Assembly (NCBI GenBank): GCA_001986395.2
Contig: MQVO02000007.1
Coordinates: 1,364,001-1,428,000 of the forward strand
DNA from: Irpex lacteus
Lineage: Eukaryota; Basidiomycota; Agaricomycetes; Polyporales; Irpicaceae
Length of the DNA: 64,000 nt
Direction: 5' to 3'
The notes under the pieces were generated by a model, which had not been told where the DNA came from, did not search any database, and saw only the letters and a list, made by a program, of their open reading frames with translations. Below, in pieces: positions 10,913-21,172 of the stretch (positions are counted from its first letter, which is position 1; every line of letters starts with the position of its first letter). Both the position numbers and the translations under genes were made by a program.

Positions 10913-13386
10913 CTATATCACCCTCAGCGTCCATCCATGCATCCCGTTATCCACGGACGCAGCAGCTTGCGCGGCCGCCAGCCAGTCTGTGTTGAGGCCG
11001 GCGCCACTGCCTGGTCCAGCCATTCCAGCGATATCCATCGTCTGGAACACGTTCTCGCACGCGATCGCCCGTCCAGAGTGGTAACCGATGCCATCATGAG
11101 AACGGACGAATAGCAGTGGTAAACTTCTGCCTGCAACGTGCGGCGCATTCTCGGGCTTCAACACCGGCTCGTTGGGTTTCGGTTTGTCCCTCCTTGGCTC
11201 GTCCTTGCCCGCCTTCTCTTCTGGTGTCGGTGGTTCTAAATCGTCCTGAATGACCCTGAGCAGCTCAGTCATCTCCGGCATCTTCACCATTACTGTTATG
11301 TGCGTCGCGCCATTGATCCCATAGGCGACCACGCTTTGCTTGCCAGCACCACCTTCGCCTCCAACGACCTGCTCTCGTGCGACACCGTCGGGTCCTATGG
11401 CTTGTACAAAGGGCGACGGCTGCAAATGCATACCATCCCATTCAGCAACATAGTACGTGCTCTGCAGAGGGCCAATATTCCCTATATAGATGTCCAGCGT
11501 CGTTCGGCCGCCGTGCTTGGGGTGTTCATAGAAGAAGTTCGCCACGGTAAGCTCCAATTCGTTCGTGCTAGGTTTGTAGATGGGTGCTTGGAACAACGTA
11601 GGGAACGGTGTGATAGGGATGTCAGGCACGTTGGTATGTTGGCCGAAGGCGTCGAAGAACGTGTATTGGAATTTGGCTATGTGAGAAGGGCACAATGAAG
11701 GGGACGTCATTAAGAAGGAAACTTGTCTGGCACGTACATATTCCTACTATCGTCCAGCACAGGTAGTCATCTACCTCGTCGATGACAATCCTGCTGCCGT
11801 CTTTGACTTCTTCCCTCACCCGAGCGGTTTGATAGAGCAGTTGGTGTGCGCCGCCATTGTTCGGGAGACCAGGTGCTGGAGGGACTGCAACAGTCGTACC
11901 AGGTAGAGGCCCAGCAGCAGACAAGTATTGGTGAGAACCATCAGGATTAACTCTCAGCAGCGCAATTTTTTGCATCTGGCTGACTGGTCCTCCGTCATCA
12001 GGCGCGACTCGACTCTTGTCGACCTTTCGAATCTGGAGCGGTCCTGATTGCGTACCCGTAGCCTGATCTACCAACATAATCTCGCTGCCATAAGTAACCG
12101 GCTGAGGGCCTGTGAGATTTGATGGCAGACGCGGCAGATTCGAAGGAAGGCGGTTAGATAAAGATTGGCAAGATATACAGGGTCACGTGGCGCACTCACC
12201 GATCGCAGGTGGATCGCCTTGCGACGAGCGAATCACGTTGACCGTGAATGCGGACCAATTGGTGTTGCTCGCGCATATCAACCCCCATCGACGGTCATGT
12301 ATTTCGTGCGAACGGTTTGGGAGTTGATACGGTTAAACAGTGATACGGGACCACCTGCGAGGATACACGACGTGATATTACGCGTCTTAGCAGTTTTCTT
12401 CGAAGGTTTCGAGATGATCGTGACTGGCGCGGAATCGAAGGTAGCCCAAACGCGCCCTGGACCGGGTTCGGTGCCGTCAGTGGGAGGTGGTGGTGGGTCT
12501 GAGATTTCGAGAGATAGTTGGAAGCTCTTCGACTTCGCTGAGCCAGTGACATGCAGGAATTTGAAGTTCGCGGACAGGTTATGGTCCACGGGGGCACGCT
12601 GTTCGAGTGAACGCTCTCCAGTCTCGGATACAACGGCCATCGAGAGTTGTTGCTGCTTCATGTTCCATAGTGGTCCTTCTATGTGGACGATCGGCGGTGG
12701 ACACAAGAATCTCTTCTCCGTACCATAGGACTTCTGAGCTACAGCCGCGTGCAGACATAGGACGGTAGTCATTGGTCGGAGACGCGCAGGATTTTGGGAG
12801 ACATGATCGCGTACAACGCGCCTGATCTTGGTGTTCACCTCAGATACGTCTTCCGCCTCCAATTTACGTTTCGTACCAGACCTAGGCTAATAATACACGC
12901 CATTCGGTTCAGGGCATGAATACGCTCACGATGTGGCCAGTACTCACCAGCAACATCATCGGAGGGCCGTACAGGTTCCTGTTGGGGCCGTATCCTTGCT
13001 CAGGTACGAGCTCTGGGGTGTCGACTGGTATTATACCCTTGTGTGGTGGGTTCAAGATGCGCTGCACGGCCTCGGTAGCAGGCATAGGCCGCGGGGTTGG
13101 GAATGGGAGAATGGTCTTCGGAGGGTCGTCCTTGCGAGAAAACTCTGGTTTGTGTGCCTAAAAACGCGTTCAGAAAGCGGATAATCGCGGGCAGTTGAGA
13201 GTGATTTACGATAGGGTCGGTGCTTGACGCAGGCGGAGAGTTTGAGCGGGAGGCGCGCTGGTTGTGGTCGGTGTCGGGGGGCGAAAAATGGTCGTCGGGG
13301 GCTATGCCTGGCGTCGAGCCCATGGGTAGATGAAGATGGGAGGGCGGAGGAGGGTGAGGCGGCAGGAAGGCAGGATATGGATTCAT
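10913..13386 (-). CDS. CSL (CBF1/Su(H)/LAG-1) family transcription factor, with one apparent frame break
   Basis: DNA-binding factor of the CSL family, which in animals is the Notch effector and in fungi (Cbf11/Cbf12 of fission yeast) controls adhesion, lipid and cell-cycle genes. Exons: 13210-13386, 12948-13157, 12200-12886, 11738-12109 and 10913-11676. After a Pro-rich N-terminus, the RHR-N domain has RPMTTVLCLHAAVAQKSYG and TEKRFLCPPPIV. The beta-trefoil has GPVSLFNRINSQTVRTKYM and DDGGPVSQMQKIALLRV, then LCWTIVGI and a RHR-C region ending near 11676-11400. The reading frame breaks once inside the trefoil at the run of five C at 12282-12286 (G on the coding strand), and total exon length is one base short of a multiple of three. 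One extra G would give 736 aa. No intron fits there without deleting conserved residues. The nearest upstream GTG is not used; the ATG at 13386 is the first. Family call is firm; intactness is not. Confidence 0.88.
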
Positions 13387-13696
13387 GAGGGCAGTCACTC
13401 GTTCCCACGGAGGGCCAATTGACTGTGGGAACTTGGTGAGAGGGTGTGGGAAGAGTCCATAATCGTGGGAACGCGCTCTTTATACAGTGACAGCTCATGT
13501 GACGTCTGTCACCGTAACATGTCACACCATGGCCGGCTTCCCCACCAACGGAAATCGTTGAACAGCCCTCGAATTCGATGCGGAACACACCTTACGGAAG
13601 TGTACGTGAGCTTAACAGAGTCAAGGCAGAGTCTAGATTCCCATTGTAAACCATAAAATCCACGTAGACGCAAGACCAGTGCTTTACAATGTCTGT
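13387..13696. other. intergenic, CSL promoter and 3' flank of the next gene
   Basis: About 310 bp. A TATAAAG-like element on the minus strand near 13478-13484 is about 95 bp upstream of the CSL ATG. Nothing else recognised. Confidence 0.4.
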
Positions 13697-14569
13697 CTAA
13701 ATCGCAAGGTAATCAAGGACCATGCCGACCCCCTGCGACAGTATCGTCGCTGGCCAGGAACCATCTTCGTCATATTTACCAGCTGTCGCATCCTCGACAG
13801 GGCTGAACAACGGCCCCGACCCGTCGAATTTGGCTGGAACGCGCGGTGGCACTATAACTGCATGGGCATCGCGCAAAGCAGCGAAAGACTGATACACGGC
13901 GTCATCGTCGAGTGGGTTATCGTCGCAGTACGGCGAAAGCAGACGATCGTACGCCGTGGTCTGCTGGGACTTTGAGCTGCTGGACGATAGTATATCGGCT
14001 ATAAACAGTACAACATTGTCAGGGTCGGACAATAACCCAATGAGACAGAAGACGTTTCGCTTGCGATCTCCGTCACATGGAGGACAGGCGTTCAAACGTG
14101 ATAGGTCTGGGAAAACAGGGAACTCACATCGCAGAGATAGCACACCCAATTTGTCCTCCTGCAGTATCATCTCCGCAGTCCTCGCGTCTTCTGCTCTGTC
14201 GAACATCACATGAGGACTTGACCTGCCGTCATCTGCCTCTTCCTCGTTTATTCTTTCCTCTGCGACTGTATCCTCGTCAGCGTGCAACCAGTTCCACTCT
14301 GCCTCTGAGCGTTCTGGGGTACCCGCGGCCAACGCGGAGGGGAAGAACCCTCCGAGATTGAACGGGTCGTCCTCGGTGCGAGGGGTGTGGTGACCGGAAT
14401 GTGACGAAGAACGCGAGACAAGATCTGTCAGAGCCAGACTGGTTTGATATCGTCGAATGTGTGGCCTGGCGCTGGCATGTAGGTGCGCTTTTGGGGAGGC
14501 CGAGGGAATAAGAAATGGCTGCTGGGGCGCGACATGCGGCGTGGATTGTGAACGTTGTAGGTTGGACAT
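13697..14569 (-). CDS. hypothetical protein, Ser-rich with acidic segment
   Basis: A single open frame of 290 aa starting at the ATG at 14569. I do not recognise a family. The N-terminal half is basic and Ser/His/Pro-rich (residues 1-75), followed by DPFNLGGFFPSAL and a strongly acidic stretch around residues 95-125 (DEDTVAEERINEEEADDG). The C-terminal half contains poly-Ser (ILSSSSSKS) and a DDNPLDDDAVYQSF segment. A good donor at 14127 and acceptor at 13999 flank 129 in-frame nucleotides without a stop, so a shorter 247-aa spliced form is possible. It could be a lineage-specific protein. The long upstream frame is probably 5' UTR. Confidence 0.6.
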   Translation of the reverse strand: MSNLQRSQSTPHVAPQQPFLIPSASPKAHLHASARPHIRRYQTSLALTDLVSRSSSHSGHHTPRTEDDPFNLGGFFPSALAAGTPERSEAEWNWLHADEDTVAEERINEEEADDGRSSPHVMFDRAEDARTAEMILQEDKLGVLSLRCEFPVFPDLSRLNACPPCDGDRKRNVFCLIGLLSDPDNVVLFIADILSSSSSKSQQTTAYDRLLSPYCDDNPLDDDAVYQSFAALRDAHAVIVPPRVPAKFDGSGPLFSPVEDATAGKYDEDGSWPATILSQGVGMVLDYLAI

Positions 14570-15327
14570 GGTGATTGCGAGGGGTAACAAGATGGAGAAG
14601 GACCGGGTTATTATATCGCTGTGGTAATTAAGCGTGCAACTGAATTGGCGGTCAGTTTGGGTAGTGGAGTAGTCAAAGTGTTGGGGATATGGAAGGCGCA
14701 CGAGAGTATAGCGCAGAACCCCTGTCTCCCTTTGCTCGCTAGCCTTTATACCGACGAAGAGCGAGCGAAAGCACAAGACAGTTGCCAGCGGTGGTCATGA
14801 GTATGTTTAGAGTCGAGACTGTGAAGAGGGTGGCGGTCCAGGGACATGGCCCTCGCCTCTTTAGACTCGATCGAGATCAAGCGCGGACCCCGCCTAGATC
14901 TCCAGACTGATCGTACCGTCGGTGGCGCATCAACCCCGCCTTTCACCAGCGTCTGTGATCCACCAGCTCAAACCAGCACCTATACCGGGTCTGCGTGACA
15001 GACAAAATGTTATGATTCCAAGAAAGAGAAATGACAGTACTATGCATGAAATAGTAAATACGTATGATGTATGATGTATGGGAGTCCGTTGAGTTGTGTC
15101 ATGATACTAGAGAAAAGAGATCCAGGAACGTACTAATTCATGAACGAAAGGGGAGGAGAAAACGTCCAATGGGACACACAGTGGAACAACAGCTGTGTAC
15201 ACTAAATACCAGTATGCTCACCATTACCCCGTAATGATTAAGGTCCTTTATGTCCAAGGGAAAGTAAGGTGTCTCGTGATCGTACATGCGCGTAACAAGA
15301 AAAGTCCTTGCGTCGTGAGAAGTGAGT
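14570..15327. other. intergenic
   Basis: About 760 bp between the hypothetical gene's ATG and the stop of the TMEM198-like gene. It includes a short imperfect repeat of GTATGAT near 15061-15080. Open frames here are short, lack ATG context and show no family pattern. Confidence 0.4.
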
Positions 15328-18223
15328 TTAGTTGAGGGGGTCCCGTCCGGGCATCCCAGACATGCGTCTGCTGTCTCTTGATGGTCGCTGGTGAATCGCT
15401 TCGGGGAATGGTACAGCGGAGTTGCGTCTCGCAGACAAGTCGCGCCTCTCTTGCGATCCAGAGGCATGCTCGCGGGGCTTGCGTCCAAGTTCGAGGTCTT
15501 CAAGCTGATGCTTCTGCCAATCCTCGACTTTCATCGTCGAATGTCTCCTAGATGACCTAGTAAGGTCGCGGGGTTGTGCGGCTGCGAGCATGTCAGCGCT
15601 CAATGACCTCTGGTGCCCATGTGGTTTCGGATCGTCGTTGAGGTTGACCGACTGCCTAACAGCGTCAGTCGATTTGCGCTGCTTCTCGAGCTCCTTGGCC
15701 TGCTTGTTGACGGCTGCAGCCCGCTCGGCCTGGCGCTTCGTCACAGCCTGTTTCTCGAGTTCCTTCGCACGTTCCCAGCGGTTCCGAGCTGCCTGAATTT
15801 CGGCCTGTGCCTTCTCTGCCTCAGTGACCGGTTGCTGCAACTGCCTCAGTCGTTCACGATGGCGGCCTTCGAGTTCTTCGAAAGACAAAACACGAGAGGG
15901 CTCAGCTTTGGACGGAGGGGACGGTGAGGTGGCGTTGCGATGCTGAGGCGGGAGAATAACACCAGGAGCATAACTATCTTGGGAGTTAGACTTGGCATGC
16001 AGCTGAGGGCGCAATGCGATCGGAAGGTCTTCCGGGGATCGTACCCTGGGAGCGTGCTTCTTCTCTTTGGGAGAAATGGGCGATGTCGACTGGGCACCCG
16101 CATGCGAGCCGCCTGCAATAGCAGCCTCGAGTTGTTGGCGATGGAGTAGAGCCTCTGAGACGGCGGGCGAAAGAGCAGGACGAGGTATCGGGCTGACGAG
16201 TGGTACGGGAGACGTCGGAATAGGTGCAGTGACACCAGAGGGTGGAGTGAACAACTTGCGGTCACGAACGTATGATTCCCATCCTTCGTCGCCCTGCAGA
16301 GGTACACTGGTAGGTCTGGATATCGCGCTAGCGACGCTTTCCCGGTTCAACATATCCATGGAATGAACTCGAGCACGAGGGTCTGTAGTCTGTGGACGCA
16401 GCGTCGAAGGACCGACGAGCGGGATAGCTGAGAGATCATAACTGAGCGTACGGCGTGAGGAGAAAGACGGACGGCGCGATTCATCTGTGGTAGACGGAGC
16501 AGGAGTCTCGGACTTGAGGAGGTCGAGCGACTTGCGGATGGTTTGAATCTCGTTGAGCAGACGTTCCTTCTCCTTCAAGTCCTCGAGGTCTGCCATAAGC
16601 GACATGGCACCTGAGGAACTTCTCGGTCTCGCGATATCCTGGCCATCCGAATCTTTGCCGTCTGCCAAATAATTCCTTGGGACGTCAGACTCAAGACCAA
16701 TACCTAAGTCAAGTGCAGGAATAGCACCAGGAGACTGTCTGCCATCCACAGGTGTTGAGCCCAACAAGCTTGATACTCCAGACTGATAGCGCGGGCGAGG
16801 GGAGATTCCAGCGAGGGACAGGGTGGAGCGCCGTTTCTCATCAATATCGGGAGAGCCAACGGCGGTCTCGGTATCCTTGAGCAGCATGCTCGACAGAGCA
16901 CTGTCTTGACGCCCGTGCTTGCCCAGGGTGGGATGATCACGTTCCCATTCAGCTTTCTCCTCATCCACGCTAGCGAAGCGGTCAGCGGCGCGAGCAACCT
17001 GTTCTTCGTCCAAGCGAGCTTGTTCGGCTTTGATCTCGGACAATTTGCGCTGCAAAACTTTCAGGATTCGCAATTGGAGGGCAATTCCCATGATGGCGAC
17101 GGCTCCAAGTAAACCAAGCTCAATCTCCATGGTTTGCGTGACAGGAAATTGGATATGAAGCTGCTGATAGCGGCCAAAGAGGGAGTCGAAGCCTAGGTTC
17201 CAGATGTAAAACTGGCAGGATAGCGTCAGATTTGTGCCGGAAATTATGAGACATGGAAAAATGCTCACCTCCTTGACACCGGCTGTCGAGAAGCAGTCTA
17301 CTCCAAGCATGAATGCCGTCGCACCGACGAAGGCAGTAGAGACAATGATTATGTAGTAGTGAATCGGAGTGATGGTGCAGAGTATGAATCCCACGACTGC
17401 GCAGCCTGTTCAAGACCAGTTAGAAGAATGGTCAGACAGCAAGCTAGGAATATGCGCACCAAGATACATTATCCAGCGGAACCCAACTGGATGAATGAGA
17501 CCTCCGTCGCGGAAGCACTGAATCCACAGCCCGAAAGCCAGTCCGCCCCATGCTCCAATGAAATACTTGGTAGCCTTCCAGAAGAAAATCGTGATACCGC
17601 CACCTGCTACTCCAGCAACCGTACAAGCTAAAACGAATAGTCCCCGAAGCGTCTCATTTGGTGGGTTCACGGCCTGGAGAACGCCGAACCTCAAGATAAG
17701 GCAAAGACAGACCAGGGAGAGCGTGTAAAATCCTATGAGAAAAAAGGACGTCCTGCAGAGGCATGTTTTGTTAGGCAGACACAAGGCTCGGCGAGGCAAG
17801 AAATGCATACCATCTATTCTTGTGACCGAGGAAAGCGCTGGGTATGCCGGTAAGTATGAGAATGGCGCCTAGGACTCCGAAGCCTGGGTCGATCTTGGTA
17901 TCCAAGCGGCGGGGGTCTGGGGGTGCAGAAGAGCTGGCGGATGGAGCTGCGCTGGAGGACGCGGTGGGAGTGACGGTGACATTGAAGACCACGGGGATGA
18001 CTGTGCTGACGGGGATAGTCGTGCGACCGCTGGTGATGGTCGTCTGTATCGTTTGCGAGGCGGTTGTCAGAGACAGGGAAACCGAGGGAGTCGCAGATGC
18101 ACCAGAAGAGGGAGCGGGAGTGACGGATGAGTTGTCCTGGGCGTACGCGGTGTGTGACAGAAGGGCGAGGAGAAACGCCGCGGTGAGGACGACTGCCCTT
18201 GACGTCGGGCGCCGCATGAGCAT
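15328..18223 (-). CDS. TMEM198/TM7SF3-like (DUF4203) membrane protein with long cytoplasmic coiled-coil tail
   Basis: Four exons (17811-18223, 17460-17752, 17269-17405, 15328-17211) give 908 aa. A signal peptide (about residues 1-28, VVLTAAFLLALLSHTAYAQ) leads a Ser/Thr/Ala-rich, probably O-glycosylated ectodomain to about residue 110. A block of seven or eight hydrophobic segments of the TM7S3/TM198 type follows to about residue 330 (for example FGVLGAILILTGIPSAFLG, GLFVLACTVAGVAGGGITIF, FVGATAFMLGVDCFSTAG). The remaining 550 residues are cytoplasmic in this model, Ser/Pro-rich, with charged coiled-coil stretches (QRKLSEIKAEQARLDEEQVA; EKAQAEIQAARNRWERAKEL). Function is unknown in fungi. The family assignment rests on hydrophobic pattern and Gly spacing, so moderate confidence. 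Confidence 0.75.
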
Positions 18224-18784
18224 TGGCGGCGATGGTGATGGTAGGGAGGAAGGAGGGGGAGGGGGTGTGGAGGACGTTGACGGCGCAGGACGGGGTTATA
18301 TCCAGGCGTGCATCTGTTCGAGACGGGAGGCCAGCTAAATATTCAAGAGCCCAGAGGTCAGGCAGCCCTGGGCAGCCTCCCAGAATCACACAGAAACGCC
18401 CGCCGCATTCCAACGTCACACCCCGATCCAGGGACGTCACGATCACGTGTCACACCTCTGATGGTCTCTCTTAGAGTTTTCCAGCTCAGCTTCCCCCGCT
18501 GATTGCACACAATTCCACAAAATCCATGTGTTATCTGCTACTAGCCATACACGAGCCTCTGCTACTCAGGCTAACACTCCAGCGCACTCTGCTACACCCG
18601 AATGACTCCACCGCTCTCACACACTGCGTGTCGTAAGTAGCGTCTACAGAACCGGCGTATATTCCCCACCCCCGCCGAACAAATCCGCAAACATCCAGCT
18701 GATATGTTTTGTTACCATCTTCTATCTGCGACCGAAGAAAATCCTCCGCGTGGGCGGACGATCTCTGCAATGCAAACAGTGCGA
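18224..18784. other. intergenic
   Basis: About 560 bp upstream of the TMEM198-like gene and downstream of the helicase stop. It contains a CACGTG hexamer near 18444, a possible bHLH (E-box) site, and a weak ATATAAC element near 18295. No gene is seen. Confidence 0.4.
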
Positions 18785-20711
18785 TCAATGTGGGGATGTT
18801 GGTGGGCTCCGCTCGTGCTCGTGTTCCTGTTCCTCAGCATCGCCAAAATGTTCAAATTTGGTGGGAGTGACGTCTATCGCACGGTATATTTTGTTCAACC
18901 ACTTTGGCTCATCCTTGTATGCGATCTTGTCCTTGCGTTTCCCAGCAACTTGGCGGCGTGACTCCAAAACCGTCACCACCTTCCCAGGTTTCCCAAACCG
19001 ACCTACACGCCCCGCGACATGCAGGTACGCATCCGCGGTCAGTGCTTCCGGAATGCCCAGTATGAAAACGTGAGTGAGATCAGGAAGATCTAAGCCTCGA
19101 GTCGTCGCAAGCGTGGACACTAATAGGGTGGGGTCCGCTTCTGGCTGGGTACCGTGTTGCAAGAGATATGCGCCACCTCTGGCTGTGTCGAGCACGTCCA
19201 GTCCATGCGCATTCACTCCTAGAAGACGAAGGTCGAACACAGCGCGACGCACGGAAGCATCTGCTGGCAATACTAGAAGAGCCACTCGCGGGACGTCAAA
19301 CGCAAAAGCTGCCGCGATAGCTTCTAAGGCAGGTTCATATAATGGTGACGGCTGTGACGCAAACTCTATCAAATGGATGATGAAGGCACAAGTATAGAGT
19401 CAGCGAAACTTGCACCAAAGTGATCAATAGAGGCCGTTCTAGAGGCACTTACCATTCATTTCTTTCTCGCTGATATCTTCGACAGCGGGGTCAATAGGAA
19501 GCGGAACATCGTCGGCCAAGGTCACCTCGTCATCGTCTTCTGCACGTTCAGAAGCCGATGCAACAGCGAGCGGGCCCTCGTGCGCGATGGCACCGGGAAT
19601 ATTGGATACCTCCCCATCGTCGGATACGACTAGAGCGCAATGAACGATAGAGTTTCCTCCTAGCGTGGCATCGGCGACACCTTTCTCGCTCTTTGAGTCT
19701 CCAATCTTCACGAGATCGCCGAATACAGGCGTCAGCCAGCCTTCGTTCATGATAGACCCACGGAAAGAAGCTCTTAGTGTCGCACTTGACAACACCAACT
19801 GGGGACGTGGTCGGAAGGGTTCTACGTTAGTTTCTGTGTTCTGGTTGGCCTGATTGGCTCGAGATTTTAGCTTGTGTGTAGACGTCTTTCGTTTCGTTCC
19901 ATAAATCTGGTTGAGAATTTGACGTGTCGGGGAAGGGTGTCGAAGAATGTTCTTTTCTATCTTCGCCCGTCTAGCTTTGTCAACGCCAGCAGGAATAGCC
20001 TCAAGGAGATAGTCGGCCTCGTCAACGACGACGGTCGATATTCCTCGCAGGTCCAAAGGATTAAGATTATGGTTTATGGCCTCTAGTAGGGCTTGTGGGG
20101 TTGCAATAAGGATTTGGGGTGCGGACGACTGAACATCTTTCACCTGGTCAGGAATCGGCACGGAGGCGTTGCGAAGTAAGACCTGCGCTACAGATGAAAG
20201 TGGGAGCGCGTCAAGCGTCACGTCCAGTATGCTACCTATCCAGTGCATGAACTGGTAGGCCAGGTCACGATGAGGAGTAATGATTACGGATGTAATAGAG
20301 TATGGTGAAGTAGGTTCATTGTAGGCATTAGACGTTGGTAGTCTCTTCCTTCGCTCCTGGTTAAGCAGCGCAAGCACTAGACCAAACGACCTGGGAGCAT
20401 CTCTCGTGAGTATGATGAAGCAGTATGTTATGAAACTGCACGACGTACTTTCCAGTGCCGGTCTCTCCTTTCAAAAGAACATCCTTGCCTTGCAGGATTG
20501 CAGGAATGAGCTGCGCTTGAGATGCAGTAGGACGTTGGATATTAGGGAATGCCTGGCTCAGCGCATGTGTCACAGTGTGGTCAACACCAATGTCTTCAAA
20601 CGATGGTGTGCGCGCGCTCAGCTGTGTAGAGTAGTAGAGCTTTTGAGCTCGAGGAATGCGAAGACATAGTGTCCTTCGAGCGAACGTGACGGAGCAAAGC
20701 AGGGAGCTCAT
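18785..20711 (-). CDS. MRH4: mitochondrial DEAD-box RNA helicase (Mrh4-like)
   Basis: ATP-dependent RNA helicase probably acting in mitochondrial large-ribosomal-subunit assembly, as Mrh4 does. Three exons (20449-20711, 19453-20390, 18785-19365) give 593 aa. The N-terminus is basic and Ser/Arg-rich (MSSLLCSVTFARRTLCLRIP), a mitochondrial presequence. Motifs in order: Q-motif context RPTASQAQLIPAIL, Walker A GETGTGKS split by the first intron, TPHRDLAYQF (Ia), IATPQAL (Ib), VVDEADYLL (II), LSSATLR (III), then an acidic insert (EDDDEVTLADDVPLP), TTRGLDLPDL (V) and HVAGRVGRFG (VI). Motif VI has Val-Ala where most DEAD proteins have Arg-Ile/Thr, and the RecA1-RecA2 linker is unusually long and acidic. 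Both deviations fit the divergent Mrh4/DDX28-like branch. Confidence 0.85.
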
Positions 20712-21172
20712 GCCTACGCGCGTCTATGACGTTTCTTCCTCGTAAGTATACTCACGCGTTCGGGAGGTCGCACTCATATTTTGCCAGAGTTAAGTAAATA
20801 GAAAATTGTATTGCGTTTGTAAAGGAGAGAGGAGTTTATACAACAGAAGGAACATAATTATGCGCTCAGGTCCTTAGCGGGGCCGACTAAGTATAGATTT
20901 GAGGAACATGAAAAAAGAAGGGGGAAGGGGTTGGGGCATCGCTGGCGTCGTAAGAGGTAGGTAGCATGTCAACTTCGTGAGGATAGCACAGGGAGATGTG
21001 GAAGACGTGAGACTTTGCATGATCGCCACCCACAAATTCTGAATTACTCCAGAAGTTGTGCAAAACGACCTGCCAGCGATGGTTTTAAACACAGACGAGA
21101 TTACACTCAGCTGTCACCTTCGCCTTCACTGTCGTGCTCTTCCACAGCCCCATTGTGCATCCTCGCGAGTTC
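20712..21172. other. intergenic
   Basis: About 460 bp between the helicase ATG and the sugar-transporter stop. AT-rich near 20770-20860. No gene, repeat or RNA recognised. Confidence 0.4.

Noticed and set aside
12250..12296. 46-nt intron that would hide the CSL frame break
   Set aside because: It would delete the conserved RTKYMTVDG block of the beta-trefoil, so a missing base is simpler.
15061..15080. Short GTATGAT repeat, possible CRISPR or telomeric remnant
   Set aside because: Only two to three imperfect copies without spacers; not a recognised array.
17844..18338. 164-aa + strand frame over the TMEM198-like exon 1
   Set aside because: Shadow of the Ser/Thr-rich ectodomain coding region; no start context or homologous motif.
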